57,349 nt of DNA from Acinetobacter harbinensis (GCF_000816495.1 NZ_JXBK01000001.1:648835-706183); one strand, 5' to 3'; shown: positions 1-10,916, numbered from the stretch's first letter. Notes: generated from the sequence alone by a model not told the origin. Made by a program: numbers and translations.

Positions 1-16
1 GTAGGGTTTTTTTCTG

Positions 17-955
17 CTACAAATAATGGCCTGACAGTTGTTTGCTGTGGGGAATATGTTGAATACTCCACTGCATGATGGCTTGCTTGAGCATATTTTC
101 CGGTACATCTAAGTCAACATCAGGTTGATGTAAAGCGCGTAGTGCCTGTTGCAATAATTCAGGCGCACGGCTTAAATCCAGTGCGTGGGCTAAATTCTGT
201 TTTGAGAGTTTTTGACCTTGGGAATTCATTGCCAACGGCAAGTGCATATAACTTAACTCAGGATAATGTAAGACACGGCCTAACCAGATTTGTCGTTCAG
301 TGTTATCCAGCAAATCTGCACCACGTACCACGTGAGTAATTCCTTGTAGATAATCATCGACCACCACAGCCAACTGATAATTGATAATGCCATCGCGGCG
401 TTTTAGTACAAAATCACCTAAATCTTGTTGCAGATTGGCGCAATGTTTGCCTTGTAAACGATCATCAAAACAAATCTGCTGATCTGCGACTTTAAGCCGA
501 ATGGCTTGCTGCTCAAAAGCTAAATTTAACCCTCGACAGCTACCGGCATAAATATGCGATGAACCCAACATTTTGCGCGTGCATTGGCAGGCATAAACTT
601 GCCGATCCTGTGCCAGTTGATCGAGCACCGCTTCATACAGCGCTAAGCGATCTTTTTGAAAAATGATGTCGTCGTCAGGTTGAAACCCAAACGCGTCAAT
701 GCAGCGCAAAATATGCTGTTCGCTACCGGGATAGATCCGTGGAATGTCGGTGTCTTCAATACGCACCAGCCACCGGCCATGCTGCGCTTTGGCATCACAA
801 TAACTGGCCACTGCGGTAATTAGTGAGCCAAAATGCAAAGGGCCGGTTGGCGAGGGCGCGAACCGACCTGAATAGGCAACGCAATTTAGCGGAACATTGT
901 TCCGCTGCTGCGCAAGCACAAAGCTAGGCTTTGCTGAGGATTCTGTAACCGTCAC
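17..955 (-). CDS. gluQ: Glutamyl-Q tRNA(Asp) synthetase GluQRS
   Basis: This truncated class I glutamyl-tRNA synthetase paralogue attaches glutamate to the queuosine base at the wobble position of tRNA(Asp), in the cytoplasm. The 312-residue protein has the N-terminal catalytic signature GRFAPSPTG followed by HFGS (residues 30-44) and the IEDTD motif (66-70). Likely zinc ligands are C123, C125, Y136 and C140, and a KLSK motif at 249-252 stands in for KMSKS. The anticodon-binding domain of true GluRS is absent, as expected for the family. The start used is GTG, two bases after the dksA stop. It gives about 30 residues before the first motif, longer than usual, so a later start is possible. It lies downstream of dksA in the same transcription unit, an arrangement conserved in many gamma-proteobacteria. 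Confidence 0.93.
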   Translation of the reverse strand: MTVTESSAKPSFVLAQQRNNVPLNCVAYSGRFAPSPTGPLHFGSLITAVASYCDAKAQHGRWLVRIEDTDIPRIYPGSEQHILRCIDAFGFQPDDDIIFQKDRLALYEAVLDQLAQDRQVYACQCTRKMLGSSHIYAGSCRGLNLAFEQQAIRLKVADQQICFDDRLQGKHCANLQQDLGDFVLKRRDGIINYQLAVVVDDYLQGITHVVRGADLLDNTERQIWLGRVLHYPELSYMHLPLAMNSQGQKLSKQNLAHALDLSRAPELLQQALRALHQPDVDLDVPENMLKQAIMQWSIQHIPHSKQLSGHYL

Positions 956-957
956 GC

Positions 958-1485
958 TTAACCGTTATTTTGCTTCTCTTTGATTTCTGCGAGTGTTTTG
1001 CAGTCAATACAAAGGGTTGCTGTTGGACGTGCTTCAAGACGACGCAGACCAATCTCAATACCACAGGTTTCACAGAAACCATAATCATCGTTTTTAATCG
1101 CTTCAACCGATTGCTCAATTTTACGAATTAATTTACGTTCACGATCACGGGTACGGAGTTCAATTGCAAACTCTTCTTCTTGTGTGGCACGATCATTAAC
1201 ATCAGGCAATGCCGTGTTTTCATCCTGCATCGTATTTAAAGTACGATCCACTTCAGACATCAGCTCTTCTTTCCATGCCAACAGAATTTGGCGGAAATGC
1301 TCAAGCTGTCCTTCGGACATGTATTCTTCATTTTTTTTCGGCTGATAAGGTGCAATACCAAATAAGCTAGCAGTAGAACCACTTTCTGACGCTTTTGGCT
1401 TGGTTTTTCGCACGCGTTTTGTAGATTTTTCATCTACAACTTCAGCTTGTTCGTCCAAGACTTGATTTTGGTTGTCATTCGCCAT
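958..1485 (-). CDS. dksA: RNA polymerase-binding transcription factor DksA
   Basis: DksA binds the secondary channel of RNA polymerase and, with ppGpp, adjusts promoters during starvation. The zinc finger is visible as four cysteines (C141, C144, C162 and C165, counted from the longest frame), and the coiled-coil tip carries the DxxDxA motif (PDVNDRA, about residues 97-103). The longest frame starts at 1494, but the GAGGA ribosome binding site touches that ATG. The ATG at 1485 is nine bases away from it and is preferred, giving 175 residues. Compared with the 151-residue E. coli protein there is a charged, Lys/Glu-rich N-terminal extension of some 25-30 residues. It is followed immediately by gluQ. 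Confidence 0.94.
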   Translation of the reverse strand: MANDNQNQVLDEQAEVVDEKSTKRVRKTKPKASESGSTASLFGIAPYQPKKNEEYMSEGQLEHFRQILLAWKEELMSEVDRTLNTMQDENTALPDVNDRATQEEEFAIELRTRDRERKLIRKIEQSVEAIKNDDYGFCETCGIEIGLRRLEARPTATLCIDCKTLAEIKEKQNNG

Positions 1486-1694
1486 GTAGGGCATTCCTCA
1501 TCATATACGCATTATCTATACGCAAAAAATATGGTGATATGCAAGTGTTTTTATCCCGCCCGTAGGAGATTCCTCCTTGGGGCGCGTCATCATATAGACT
1601 TTTCAGAATTTTTGATAGTCCTTGATGGCGTGACTCGATCGACCACATTTTTTTGTGAAGCCATAAAGTAATAGAAAAAAACCAAAATGAAAAG

Positions 1695-2504
1695 TTAATA
1701 ACCTGAAATTTCACCATTATTTTTTTGTTGTAAATTTGCAGCGCGATGCACTTGGGTGTGTAACTCGCCATTGGCTGTTAAACGCAGCATGCGAAACCCC
1801 GGTGCTTGTTCATCTAAGGCGAAATGATCACTGAGCGGTTTAAACTGAATACACGTCGATGGAGTGGAAAAAAATTGAATATTTTTCCATTCATTTAACG
1901 AATCTTGATGTACATGACCACAAATAACGGCTTTGACATGGGGATATTGCGCTAAAACATCGACCAAATCGGCAGTATTCTTCAGTTTATGTTGATCGAT
2001 CCATTTTGATTTCATATCAAATGGATGATGGTGACAAGCCACCAGTACAAACTGCTCGGACAGCGCGGCTAAAATATGCTCAAGTTGTTGTAATTGGCTG
2101 GGTGCAATGCAGCCTTCTATTTTACCGCAGATCGCTGTGTTTAACAGCACCACACGCCACTTGCCAAAAGGCAAAACGTGTACTTGATTTTGCTGCTGAT
2201 GAAACGGAAAGTAATCGATATGATCATGATTTCCGGGCACTTGATAAAATGGAATACCCAGTTGCTGCATAAAAGCCAAATAACGTGCATAGGTTTTTTC
2301 AACCGGTACTTGCGCTAAATCACCGGTATGAATAATGGCATCGGCATCCGGATAGTGCTGTTGAACTTGCTGCATCACCGCGTGAAAGCTCTGTTCAGGA
2401 TTCATCTGCACAAATTCTAAGTCGTCTTCGTCCATCAGATGGGTATCAGAAATTTGAATGATGGTCCAGTCTCGCTGATCATCTGTAGGTGAAGATAAGG
2501 TCAT
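1695..2504 (-). CDS. cpdA: 3',5'-cyclic-AMP phosphodiesterase CpdA
   Basis: This calcineurin-type metallophosphoesterase is predicted to hydrolyse cAMP to AMP. The family's metal ligands appear in order: SDTH near residues 19-22, HTGD, GNHD, a CHHHP block and GHVH. The longest frame begins at 2555 inside nudF. The ATG at 2504 has an AAAGGA ribosome binding site seven bases upstream and begins just after the nudF stop, so it is preferred (269 residues, close to the E. coli length). It is probably co-transcribed with nudF; cpdA and nudF are neighbours in E. coli as well. Substrate preference for cAMP is inferred from family and context and not proven by the motifs. Confidence 0.85.
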   Translation of the reverse strand: MTLSSPTDDQRDWTIIQISDTHLMDEDDLEFVQMNPEQSFHAVMQQVQQHYPDADAIIHTGDLAQVPVEKTYARYLAFMQQLGIPFYQVPGNHDHIDYFPFHQQQNQVHVLPFGKWRVVLLNTAICGKIEGCIAPSQLQQLEHILAALSEQFVLVACHHHPFDMKSKWIDQHKLKNTADLVDVLAQYPHVKAVICGHVHQDSLNEWKNIQFFSTPSTCIQFKPLSDHFALDEQAPGFRMLRLTANGELHTQVHRAANLQQKNNGEISGY

Positions 2505-2515
2505 GTCTGAGTCCT

Positions 2516-3136
2516 TTAGACCTTCTGCGTACTTTGAATATGCTGCTGTAACCACTGCACAGCCATAATCACCGGTGCATTTCTAAGTCGACCATTGGTC
2601 ATTAAGGTGGGTATTTGATTATAGTCAATTAAATGCAATTGAATATTTTCACCTTCATCCGGCATGCCAAAAATACCGCCTTGCTGCGGCAACTCAGCGG
2701 CTGCACTATACAAATGAAACAGCTCAGAGCAGGCACCGGCAGACGGATAAAAACTAAATAGATGCTGTAATTCATTAATTTGACAGCCTGATTCTTCTAA
2801 ACTTTCACGGCGGATACAGCTTTCAGGCGATTCATCACCATCTAACACACCGGCAATGATTTCCAGTTGCCAAGGTGAATCGACATCATCCATTGCACCA
2901 ATGCGAAACTGCTCAATTAAGGCAAATTTTTGTTGTAGATCATCATAGATTATGACACCAGCCGCTTCAGGGCGATGAATGACTTCGCGTTGCAGGGTTG
3001 GGGTAAAGCCGGTTTGATGAAATAGACGATGGCTTAGCTTTACTTTTTCGACTTGAACAAAGCCGCGGAATACATATTCGCGCGACTGAATTTTGACTTG
3101 ATCACTGTTATATGTGGCGTGTTTAATAATATTCAT
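2516..3136 (-). CDS. nudF: ADP-ribose pyrophosphatase (Nudix hydrolase NudF)
   Basis: NudF hydrolyses ADP-ribose to AMP and ribose 5-phosphate. The 206-residue protein has a clear Nudix box starting at G96 and ending near C118, with the catalytic RE...EE pattern at R110, E111, E114 and E115. The upstream sequence AMDDVDSPWQLEIIAG is typical of the ADP-ribose branch. It sits directly upstream of cpdA with an 11-base gap between its stop and the chosen cpdA start. There is no good Shine-Dalgarno sequence before the ATG; instead the 40 bases upstream form a 13-bp hairpin (3143-3177), which may affect expression. Confidence 0.9.
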   Translation of the reverse strand: MNIIKHATYNSDQVKIQSREYVFRGFVQVEKVKLSHRLFHQTGFTPTLQREVIHRPEAAGVIIYDDLQQKFALIEQFRIGAMDDVDSPWQLEIIAGVLDGDESPESCIRRESLEESGCQINELQHLFSFYPSAGACSELFHLYSAAAELPQQGGIFGMPDEGENIQLHLIDYNQIPTLMTNGRLRNAPVIMAVQWLQQHIQSTQKV

Positions 3137-3142
3137 ATAGCA

Positions 3143-3177
3143 CAGTCAGGATGAAAAGCATAACTTCATCCTAACTG
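3143..3177 (-). repeat. 13-bp hairpin between thiC and nudF
   Basis: On the minus strand, CAGTTAGGATGAA pairs with TTCATCCTGACTG across a nine-base loop, with one G-U wobble. No T-run follows, so it is not a typical intrinsic terminator. The 3' arm ends six bases before the nudF ATG and covers the region where its ribosome binding site should be. It could be an mRNA-stabilising 3' end for thiC, a weak terminator or a translational control element for nudF. Confidence 0.6.
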
Positions 3178-3211
3178 AGATTTTGATGAAAATAAAAGAT
3201 TTTTAAGCAAA

Positions 3212-5206
<1,995 letters not shown>

Positions 5207-5231
5207 AATACAAGGCGTCGGTTTTTAGATG

Positions 5232-5358
5232 GCTTGATTCCTACGCAGGTCTTAACCTGATCAGGTTCAACGGTACTCACGCTGCAATGACTTCGATCAA
5301 AAGGATGAAAGTCATGGATGGGTGATCTCAGCGAGTTCTTACTCGCGCTCCGTCAAGC
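5232..5358 (-). promoter_or_regulatory. TPP riboswitch (THI element) controlling thiC
   Basis: Read on the minus strand, the element begins with GCTTGACGGAGC and contains the conserved CTGAGA (in AACTCGCTGAGATCACCC). It ends with the hallmark 3' block (GTTGAACCTGATCAGG, then GCGTAGGAA). The closing P1 helix GCTTGA/TCAAGC pairs the two ends exactly (5353-5358 with 5232-5237). Position upstream of thiC fits the standard arrangement. Ligand binding is predicted to reduce thiC expression. Confidence 0.95.
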
Positions 5359-5451
5359 TATGGATAAATACTAACATGCTGCTTCAGGAAAAGCTTGGAG
5401 ATTCAAAATTGGATACTTATTCAGCGCTATCTCAATCCACTTAAGCGCAGA

Positions 5452-6531
5452 TTAATGACAGATGGCATCGCTAAAACAGTCGCGCGTAGGCGAGGGCTGA
5501 AGTGAGCTGAGGCCTAAATATTGCGCCAATTGTTGTTGTGCTAAGCCAGATTCAGTACTTGAAGAGGCTATTTTTTTTGTGGTTTGAACTGGAATGTGTT
5601 GCAGACGCTGTGCTTCAGAAAGCTGTAAAAATTGTAGAAATTTATTGGCTTGTGCAGCTAGCGTTGAGTTTTTTAGTTTGGCTAATTTTTCAATTTCTTC
5701 CATTGCGCTATTTTGAATGGCATAGCGATCGATATAGCTCTCCGACACCGGAGAATCGTCTAGACCGAGGAATAAAAATACGCTGTAGCGTTGCAGAAGA
5801 TAGCGCGCATCTTTACGATAACTGCTGTTTGGATATTGTTTTAAATACTCTTCCCAAAATAAAGCACGATTAACAATTTCATGCGGTTCAATGCTGAGAC
5901 GGGATTCAGTAAAGGCCGGTTGCATATTCTGTGCAGCTAAATTTTCAATAAAAATCTGTTCCGCTGGCGGCATATACGGTGCAAAAATCTTGGCTAAATA
6001 TTCAGGACTGCGGCGATATTGCAATTGTCCGTCCCCCACGTCGATCACTTCAATATAGGCCTGACCGGTATGTTTTAATAAATATTGATCACGTAAATTA
6101 AGCTGTTCGAAATGATTTTGCTGCAAGGTCGGATGCTGTGATAAGTCAAAGGCATAATGTTCAAAAGCCGCTTGTTGTGAGGCATTGCGGTTTACGGTTA
6201 AAAATTTACGATACATTTGATTGGATAAGCTTAAAAAATGTTTTTGTTCTTCAAAATTCGAGAGCGGCAAACATAATTTTAAGTCTTGATTGATTTGCTC
6301 TAAGGCAAAAGTAGTACGTTCTGCATCAATACTGGCGATATTTTTCTCAATATTTTTGCACAGCAAAGACAAGTCCACAATCTCATCTTGTGGTACAGAT
6401 TGTGTTTGAGGCTGTTGCTCAATCGGCTGTGGCTGCGGTTTCTGACAGCCGAGCAACAGCGCAAGACTGACACAGACGATATAGGCCAGCACTGTTTTTA
6501 CAGACAGACGTTCACGGAAAAATACAGTCAT
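5452..6531 (-). CDS. Putative lipoprotein of unknown function
   Basis: I do not recognise a specific family. The protein begins with a basic stretch and a hydrophobic segment ending in a lipobox, LLLGC, so it is probably a lipoprotein with the lipidated cysteine at about residue 29 of the 359-residue form. After the cysteine there is a Gln/Pro-rich linker and then a mostly helical soluble region with several aromatic and Asp/Glu-rich stretches. A TTG start at 6555 would add eight residues; the ATG at 6531 is preferred although neither has a clear ribosome binding site. It stands alone between the thiC leader and the divergent tolC-like gene. An envelope location is inferred from the signal only. 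Confidence 0.75.
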   Translation of the reverse strand: MTVFFRERLSVKTVLAYIVCVSLALLLGCQKPQPQPIEQQPQTQSVPQDEIVDLSLLCKNIEKNIASIDAERTTFALEQINQDLKLCLPLSNFEEQKHFLSLSNQMYRKFLTVNRNASQQAAFEHYAFDLSQHPTLQQNHFEQLNLRDQYLLKHTGQAYIEVIDVGDGQLQYRRSPEYLAKIFAPYMPPAEQIFIENLAAQNMQPAFTESRLSIEPHEIVNRALFWEEYLKQYPNSSYRKDARYLLQRYSVFLFLGLDDSPVSESYIDRYAIQNSAMEEIEKLAKLKNSTLAAQANKFLQFLQLSEAQRLQHIPVQTTKKIASSSTESGLAQQQLAQYLGLSSLQPSPTRDCFSDAICH

Positions 6532-6801
6532 TCTATATTTAAATACAGTCAACAATGATGGGAGTGGATATGCGCTATTTTAGCGCTGTAAGCACAAGGG
6601 TCTGTGTAGTATTGTGATGACGTTTAGTTACGCGCTGTGAGAATGTACTGCAGTTGAGTCGAGATCCAGCAGATGCAGTGCTGAGGATTAAAATAAACAA
6701 AAAATAGCGTTAATCTGGGTTAGAGTATTCTAAGATGATCGGGTTTTTAGAGAAAAAAATCGCTTTGCGTGCTGATTTATAGTGGGAAATTACGATAAAA
6801 A

Positions 6802-8154
6802 ATGAAGATTAAAACAATCATCAGTGTGGGCGTTTTATTGCTCAGTCCATATAGTTATGCTTTAGATTTGGTCGAAGCCTATCAACGTGCACAAAGTACC
6901 GATCCCAATTGGCAAGCCAATCTTTTGCAGTACGAGGCCGATCAACTGAATTTAGGTTTAGCACAAGGCAATTTATTACCGACCATTAGCGTTTCAGGCA
7001 ATGTGACGCGTAAAAGCCAAGCACAAAATTCTACTCCGATTGAAAACTTTCCAGTCGATGCTTTTGGTGCATCGTCTTCTACCACGCAGCAAATTGCAGT
7101 CACTGCACGGCAGCCGATTTTCCGCTGGGATGCATGGCAAGCGTTAAAGCAAGTCAAAACCTCCTTAAGTTTAAGCGAAGTTAATTTGCAGCTCCAACGT
7201 CAAGCGCATATTTTGGATGTTTCAGAGGCGTATTTTAATGTACTGCGTCAACAAAGTTTAACCACTGCCAACTTACAAGAAGAAAAGGCGCTGTTAGAAC
7301 AGCTCAATATGATGAATGCCAAATTACGCGAAGGTTTGGTGGCCAAAAGTGAAGTCAGTGAAGCCAATGCCCAATACCAAAGTGCGCGCGCCAATCGGAT
7401 TGCCACCCATGTACAGTTGATTTTGGCACAAGAACAATTGGCACAGTTGATTGGGCCATATAAAGAAAACTTGGCTGTTTTAAACAGCAACTTTGCATTT
7501 CAAAAACCGTATCCGGCTGATTTAGAGGCATGGCTGTTGCTGGCGCAAAATCAAAATTTAGCCATTCAACAGGCGCGAATGCAGCAGCAATATGCCGAAG
7601 ACCAGAAACGTATTGATGAAGCAGCGCGCTATCCACAACTCGAAGCGGTCGCAAGCTATGGTTATGCCAAACAATCTCCGCAAAGCATTATCTCCAGTGA
7701 TGGGCCGTTCGATCAAATTGGACTGGAGATGAATTGGAATCTGTATAGTGGTGGTCGCACACAAAAAACCATTCAAAAAGCGGCTGTGAATATCCGAAAA
7801 TCCCAAGCACAGTTAGAGGCCGCCATACGTAAAGCCAATACGGATGTGAAAAAATCTTATATGCAGGTCGAGACCGATCAAGCCAAATTACAGGCCCGTA
7901 AAGCGGCCATGGATTCGGCAGCAACCGTGTCAGAGGCTTCGCAAGCGCAATATCAAGAAGGCTTAAAAAGTATGGTCGATGTATTGCTGGCGCAAAGAAA
8001 TGCATTTTCGGCCAAGCAAGATTATTTAAATGCACAATATGATTATTTAATGAATGTTTTACGCTTAAAAGCTGCGGTTGGACACCTCACACAACACGAC
8101 CTTGAAGATTTAAATGCATGGTTGATGGAAAAGCCGAACAACGACAAGCGTTAA
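6802..8154 (+). CDS. tolC: TolC family outer-membrane efflux protein
   Basis: This 450-residue protein begins with a typical Sec signal peptide (MKIKTIISVG... ending SYA before LDLVEAY). It has the two related halves of the TolC/OEP family: LxxAY near the N-terminus, long heptad-rich helices and the repeat-2 NLYSGG motif near residue 314. Such proteins form trimeric channels that act with inner-membrane pumps and periplasmic adaptors in type I secretion or drug efflux. No pump or adaptor gene is adjacent, so the partner is not shown. phoU follows on the same strand with a gap of about 100 bases. The ribosome binding site is weak. Confidence 0.9.
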   Translation: MKIKTIISVGVLLLSPYSYALDLVEAYQRAQSTDPNWQANLLQYEADQLNLGLAQGNLLPTISVSGNVTRKSQAQNSTPIENFPVDAFGASSSTTQQIAVTARQPIFRWDAWQALKQVKTSLSLSEVNLQLQRQAHILDVSEAYFNVLRQQSLTTANLQEEKALLEQLNMMNAKLREGLVAKSEVSEANAQYQSARANRIATHVQLILAQEQLAQLIGPYKENLAVLNSNFAFQKPYPADLEAWLLLAQNQNLAIQQARMQQQYAEDQKRIDEAARYPQLEAVASYGYAKQSPQSIISSDGPFDQIGLEMNWNLYSGGRTQKTIQKAAVNIRKSQAQLEAAIRKANTDVKKSYMQVETDQAKLQARKAAMDSAATVSEASQAQYQEGLKSMVDVLLAQRNAFSAKQDYLNAQYDYLMNVLRLKAAVGHLTQHDLEDLNAWLMEKPNNDKR

Positions 8155-8167
8155 TGGGTTTTTAGGT

Positions 8168-8202
8168 TTGTCATCAAAGCTTCATACTGGCTGTGCTTTA
8201 AT
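8168..8202 (+). promoter_or_regulatory. Possible Pho box and -10 element ahead of phoU
   Basis: TTGTCAT, CAAA, GCTTCAT resembles two direct Pho-box half sites (consensus CTGTCAT with a four-base spacer), the first matching 6 of 7 bases and the second about 4 of 7. It is followed after 11 bases by TTTAAT, the spacing expected when PhoB replaces the -35 element. This is a visual match to a consensus, not a scored one. Confidence 0.4.
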
Positions 8203-8251
8203 AGTGAACAATTGCCCTAATCTTAAAAATGTTGCTGTGGAGTGCCTATTC

Positions 8252-8971
8252 GTGCCAAATAATCCCGTGTTAAGTCATCATATTTCTTCGCAATTTAATG
8301 AAGAAATGCAGCAGGTCAATACCAAATTTATGACCATGGGCGGCTTGGTGGAACAGCAAGTGGCCAATGGAATTCGCGCACTCTTGGATACCGATGCCAA
8401 CTTAGCCATTGAAGTGCAGTTTCAAGACAACATTGTCAATCGTCTTGAAATAGAAATTGATGAAGCTTTAACCTTGATTTTAGCGCGTCGCCATCCAGCG
8501 GCCATTGATTTGCGTATGGTGATTGCCATGTCCAAAGCCAATACCGATTTAGAGCGTATTGGGGACGAAGCCGCAAAAATTGCCCGCATTGCACAAAATT
8601 TATGTGAAGAGGGCAATTCACCACGCGGTTATATGGAAACCCGCCATATTGGTAATCAAGTACGGGTGATGATTCATGATGCTTTAGATGCTTTTGCACG
8701 TTTAGATATCGATCAAGCGCTGCGGGTATTACTGGCCGATGCCGATATTGACCGAGAATATCAATCTGCCACACGAACCTTAATGACCTATATGATTGAA
8801 GATCCAAGGCATATTTCCCGCGTGATTAATGTGTTATGGGTGCTGCGTTCATTAGAGCGCATAGGCGACCATGCACGTAATATTTCAGAACAAGTGATTT
8901 ATATTGTGAAAGGTTTAGATGTGCGCCACAGCAGTGTGGAAGAAATTGAAGAAAAAGTACAAGAGCGTTAA
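8252..8971 (+). CDS. phoU: Phosphate-specific transport system accessory protein PhoU
   Basis: PhoU links the PstSCAB phosphate transporter to the PhoR sensor kinase and represses the Pho regulon when phosphate is sufficient. The protein is all-helical with two PhoU repeats. Characteristic acidic metal-binding motifs are visible (ANTDLERIGDEAAKIAR and LRSLERIGDHARNI). The longest frame opens with TTG at 8168, but the GTG at 8252 has a GGAG site nine bases upstream and gives 239 residues, the family norm. Unlike enterobacteria, it is not next to pst genes in this window. A weak Pho-box-like sequence upstream suggests PhoB control. It ends nine bases from the convergent ABC transporter gene. 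Confidence 0.95.
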   Translation: MPNNPVLSHHISSQFNEEMQQVNTKFMTMGGLVEQQVANGIRALLDTDANLAIEVQFQDNIVNRLEIEIDEALTLILARRHPAAIDLRMVIAMSKANTDLERIGDEAAKIARIAQNLCEEGNSPRGYMETRHIGNQVRVMIHDALDAFARLDIDQALRVLLADADIDREYQSATRTLMTYMIEDPRHISRVINVLWVLRSLERIGDHARNISEQVIYIVKGLDVRHSSVEEIEEKVQER

Positions 8972-8979
8972 TTGTTAAA

Positions 8980-10782
8980 TTAACTGTGCGTTTCTTCCTC
9001 GGCATCTTCTTCAAAGGTCTTGGCAATTTTTTCAATGTTTAAGCTTTTGGCCATAGCATCGAAAATTTCTTTATACACCCCATCTTGATGATAGAGCGCG
9101 TTGTGTTCGCCGTGTTCGGCAATATAACCTTCTTTCATCACATAGGTGTAATCGGCCTCAATGATTTGCGACAAACTGTGAGAAATAATAATCACTGTGC
9201 GGCCTTGTTTAATTTCATCCAAACTGTGCTTGATTTGCTCGGAAGCAATGGCATCTAAACTGGCGGTTGGTTCATCTAAAAAGATAATCGGTGGGTTTTT
9301 TAAAAACATACGCGCCAAGGCAATCCGTTGCTGTTGTCCGCCCGAGAGCATTAAGGCATCGGTCTCATAGGCTTTGGCCAGTTGCGAGATTTGTTCATGA
9401 ATCGAGGCTTTTTTCGCAGCGACAATCACTTCTTCTAAACTGGCATCAGTTTTGCCATAACGAATATTTTCAAAAATAGTGCCTTGGAAAATATGATTTT
9501 TTTGCAGTACCAAGCCAATATTTTCGCGTAAATATTGCGTGTCAATGTCTTGTAAATCAATTCCGTCGAGTTGAATCTGCCCTGCAGCAGGGGGATAAAA
9601 TTTATCCAATAGGCTAATCAGCGTCGATTTTCCTGCACCGGATAATCCGACCAGAGCGGTGATTTTATTGGGCTGAATCACCATGTTGATTTGTTTTAGC
9701 GCATGGTGGCCATTGGGATAATAAAAATCGACATTTTTAAGTTCAAATTTTCCCGTAATTGCTGGTTTTTGTACGCCACTGGATTCAATTTCATCATCGG
9801 CTTCTAAAATTTTAAAGAAACTTTCCGAGTAAATCATGGCGTCATTCACTTCATCATAAATACGATGTAATGAACGAATAGGCGCTGAGACGTTATTAAA
9901 CAGCAAGATATGATACATAATCATGCCGATACTCATTTGGCCATCGAGTACAAAATAAGCGGTTAAAATAATGATCAGCACAATACCAATTTGTTCAATA
10001 AAGGTTTTTAGACCATCAAATATGAAACTAATTTGACGGGTTTGCATTTGATTTTCGGTCAGCTCTTTTTGTAATTTAAGTTGTTTATCGGCCTCAATGG
10101 CTTCACGGTTAAAGGATTTGATCACGGTAATTGAGTTAATAATACTTAAAATACCTTGGCTCTTTTTTTCACGGCCATCGCGTAAATTACGACGCCAACC
10201 GCCCAGTTTTTTGGCTTGTTTAAAGGTCAGCCAAAAATATACCGGCACAATACTCAAAGCCACCAGACCGACATAAAAGTTGGCATAAAACATTAAACCC
10301 AACGCCACAATGGCACTGGTAAACAGCGGTAAAATATCAATAAAGAAAATTTGTACCAAGCGCGTGAGTGAGCCGATACCACGGTCAATTCGGGTCTGTA
10401 ATTTTCCGGCTTGGTTATTGTCGGCATTGAAAAAAGCCAGTTGATAGGTCAGGAATTTTTCAATAATCCCTTGGGCTAAATCTTGGGAAACAAAAATACG
10501 CAGCTTTTCGCCATAAAATTTTTGCCCAAATTGTACCAAGGCATTGATCACTTCTTTACCCAGTAAAATAGCCGAGATGGTGATTAAAATATGCCAGCCT
10601 TCAGCCAAGCCCAAACCGGCTTCAATCAAGCGATTAATACTATCCACTGCATACTTTAACGTCAGCGCATTGACTTGAGCGGTTAGTGCACCAATCAAGG
10701 TTAAAATCAGCGTAGCAAACACCAAAAGGCGATACGGGTGTACAAATGGTTTAATTTTTTGAAATAAATGCCATAAGTTCAT
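8980..10782 (-). CDS. ABC exporter, fused permease and ATPase
   Basis: This 600-residue half-transporter has an N-terminal membrane domain with about six helices (residues 20-300) and a C-terminal nucleotide-binding domain. The latter shows Walker A GLSGAGKST (379-387), Q-loop near LVLQKN (425), signature LSGGQQQR (479-486), Walker B IIFLDEPTA (499-507) and an H-loop ISHS. The layout is that of type I exporters such as MsbA or lipid/drug exporters, working as a homodimer. The substrate cannot be told from sequence, and lipid A export is not claimed because no lpxK is adjacent. The gene is transcribed alone, convergent with phoU and divergent from the AlkB gene. Confidence 0.88.
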   Translation of the reverse strand: MNLWHLFQKIKPFVHPYRLLVFATLILTLIGALTAQVNALTLKYAVDSINRLIEAGLGLAEGWHILITISAILLGKEVINALVQFGQKFYGEKLRIFVSQDLAQGIIEKFLTYQLAFFNADNNQAGKLQTRIDRGIGSLTRLVQIFFIDILPLFTSAIVALGLMFYANFYVGLVALSIVPVYFWLTFKQAKKLGGWRRNLRDGREKKSQGILSIINSITVIKSFNREAIEADKQLKLQKELTENQMQTRQISFIFDGLKTFIEQIGIVLIIILTAYFVLDGQMSIGMIMYHILLFNNVSAPIRSLHRIYDEVNDAMIYSESFFKILEADDEIESSGVQKPAITGKFELKNVDFYYPNGHHALKQINMVIQPNKITALVGLSGAGKSTLISLLDKFYPPAAGQIQLDGIDLQDIDTQYLRENIGLVLQKNHIFQGTIFENIRYGKTDASLEEVIVAAKKASIHEQISQLAKAYETDALMLSGGQQQRIALARMFLKNPPIIFLDEPTASLDAIASEQIKHSLDEIKQGRTVIIISHSLSQIIEADYTYVMKEGYIAEHGEHNALYHQDGVYKEIFDAMAKSLNIEKIAKTFEEDAEEETHS

Positions 10783-10916
10783 ATACAGTTTTTACAGGTC
10801 AGCTTCGCTTTAGTCTAAGCAGGATCAGTTGCGCTCACAAGCCGCGACATTGTTGTAAATTGTGTCGTATCTGTATGCGTTAAACTAGAGATAAAATACA
10901 CAATTGAGGGCAGATC

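Noticed and set aside
1475..1771. A 98-codon minus-strand frame between dksA and cpdA
   Set aside because: It overlaps both neighbours at their ends and encodes an aromatic-rich sequence with no family match.
8967..8984. GTTAAT/ATTAAC hairpin between phoU and the ABC exporter as a terminator
   Set aside because: The stem is only six AT-rich base pairs with no T-run; too weak to call.
8980..10782. Assigning the ABC exporter as MsbA
   Set aside because: The domain layout fits, but many exporters share it, and lipid A genes such as lpxK are absent nearby.
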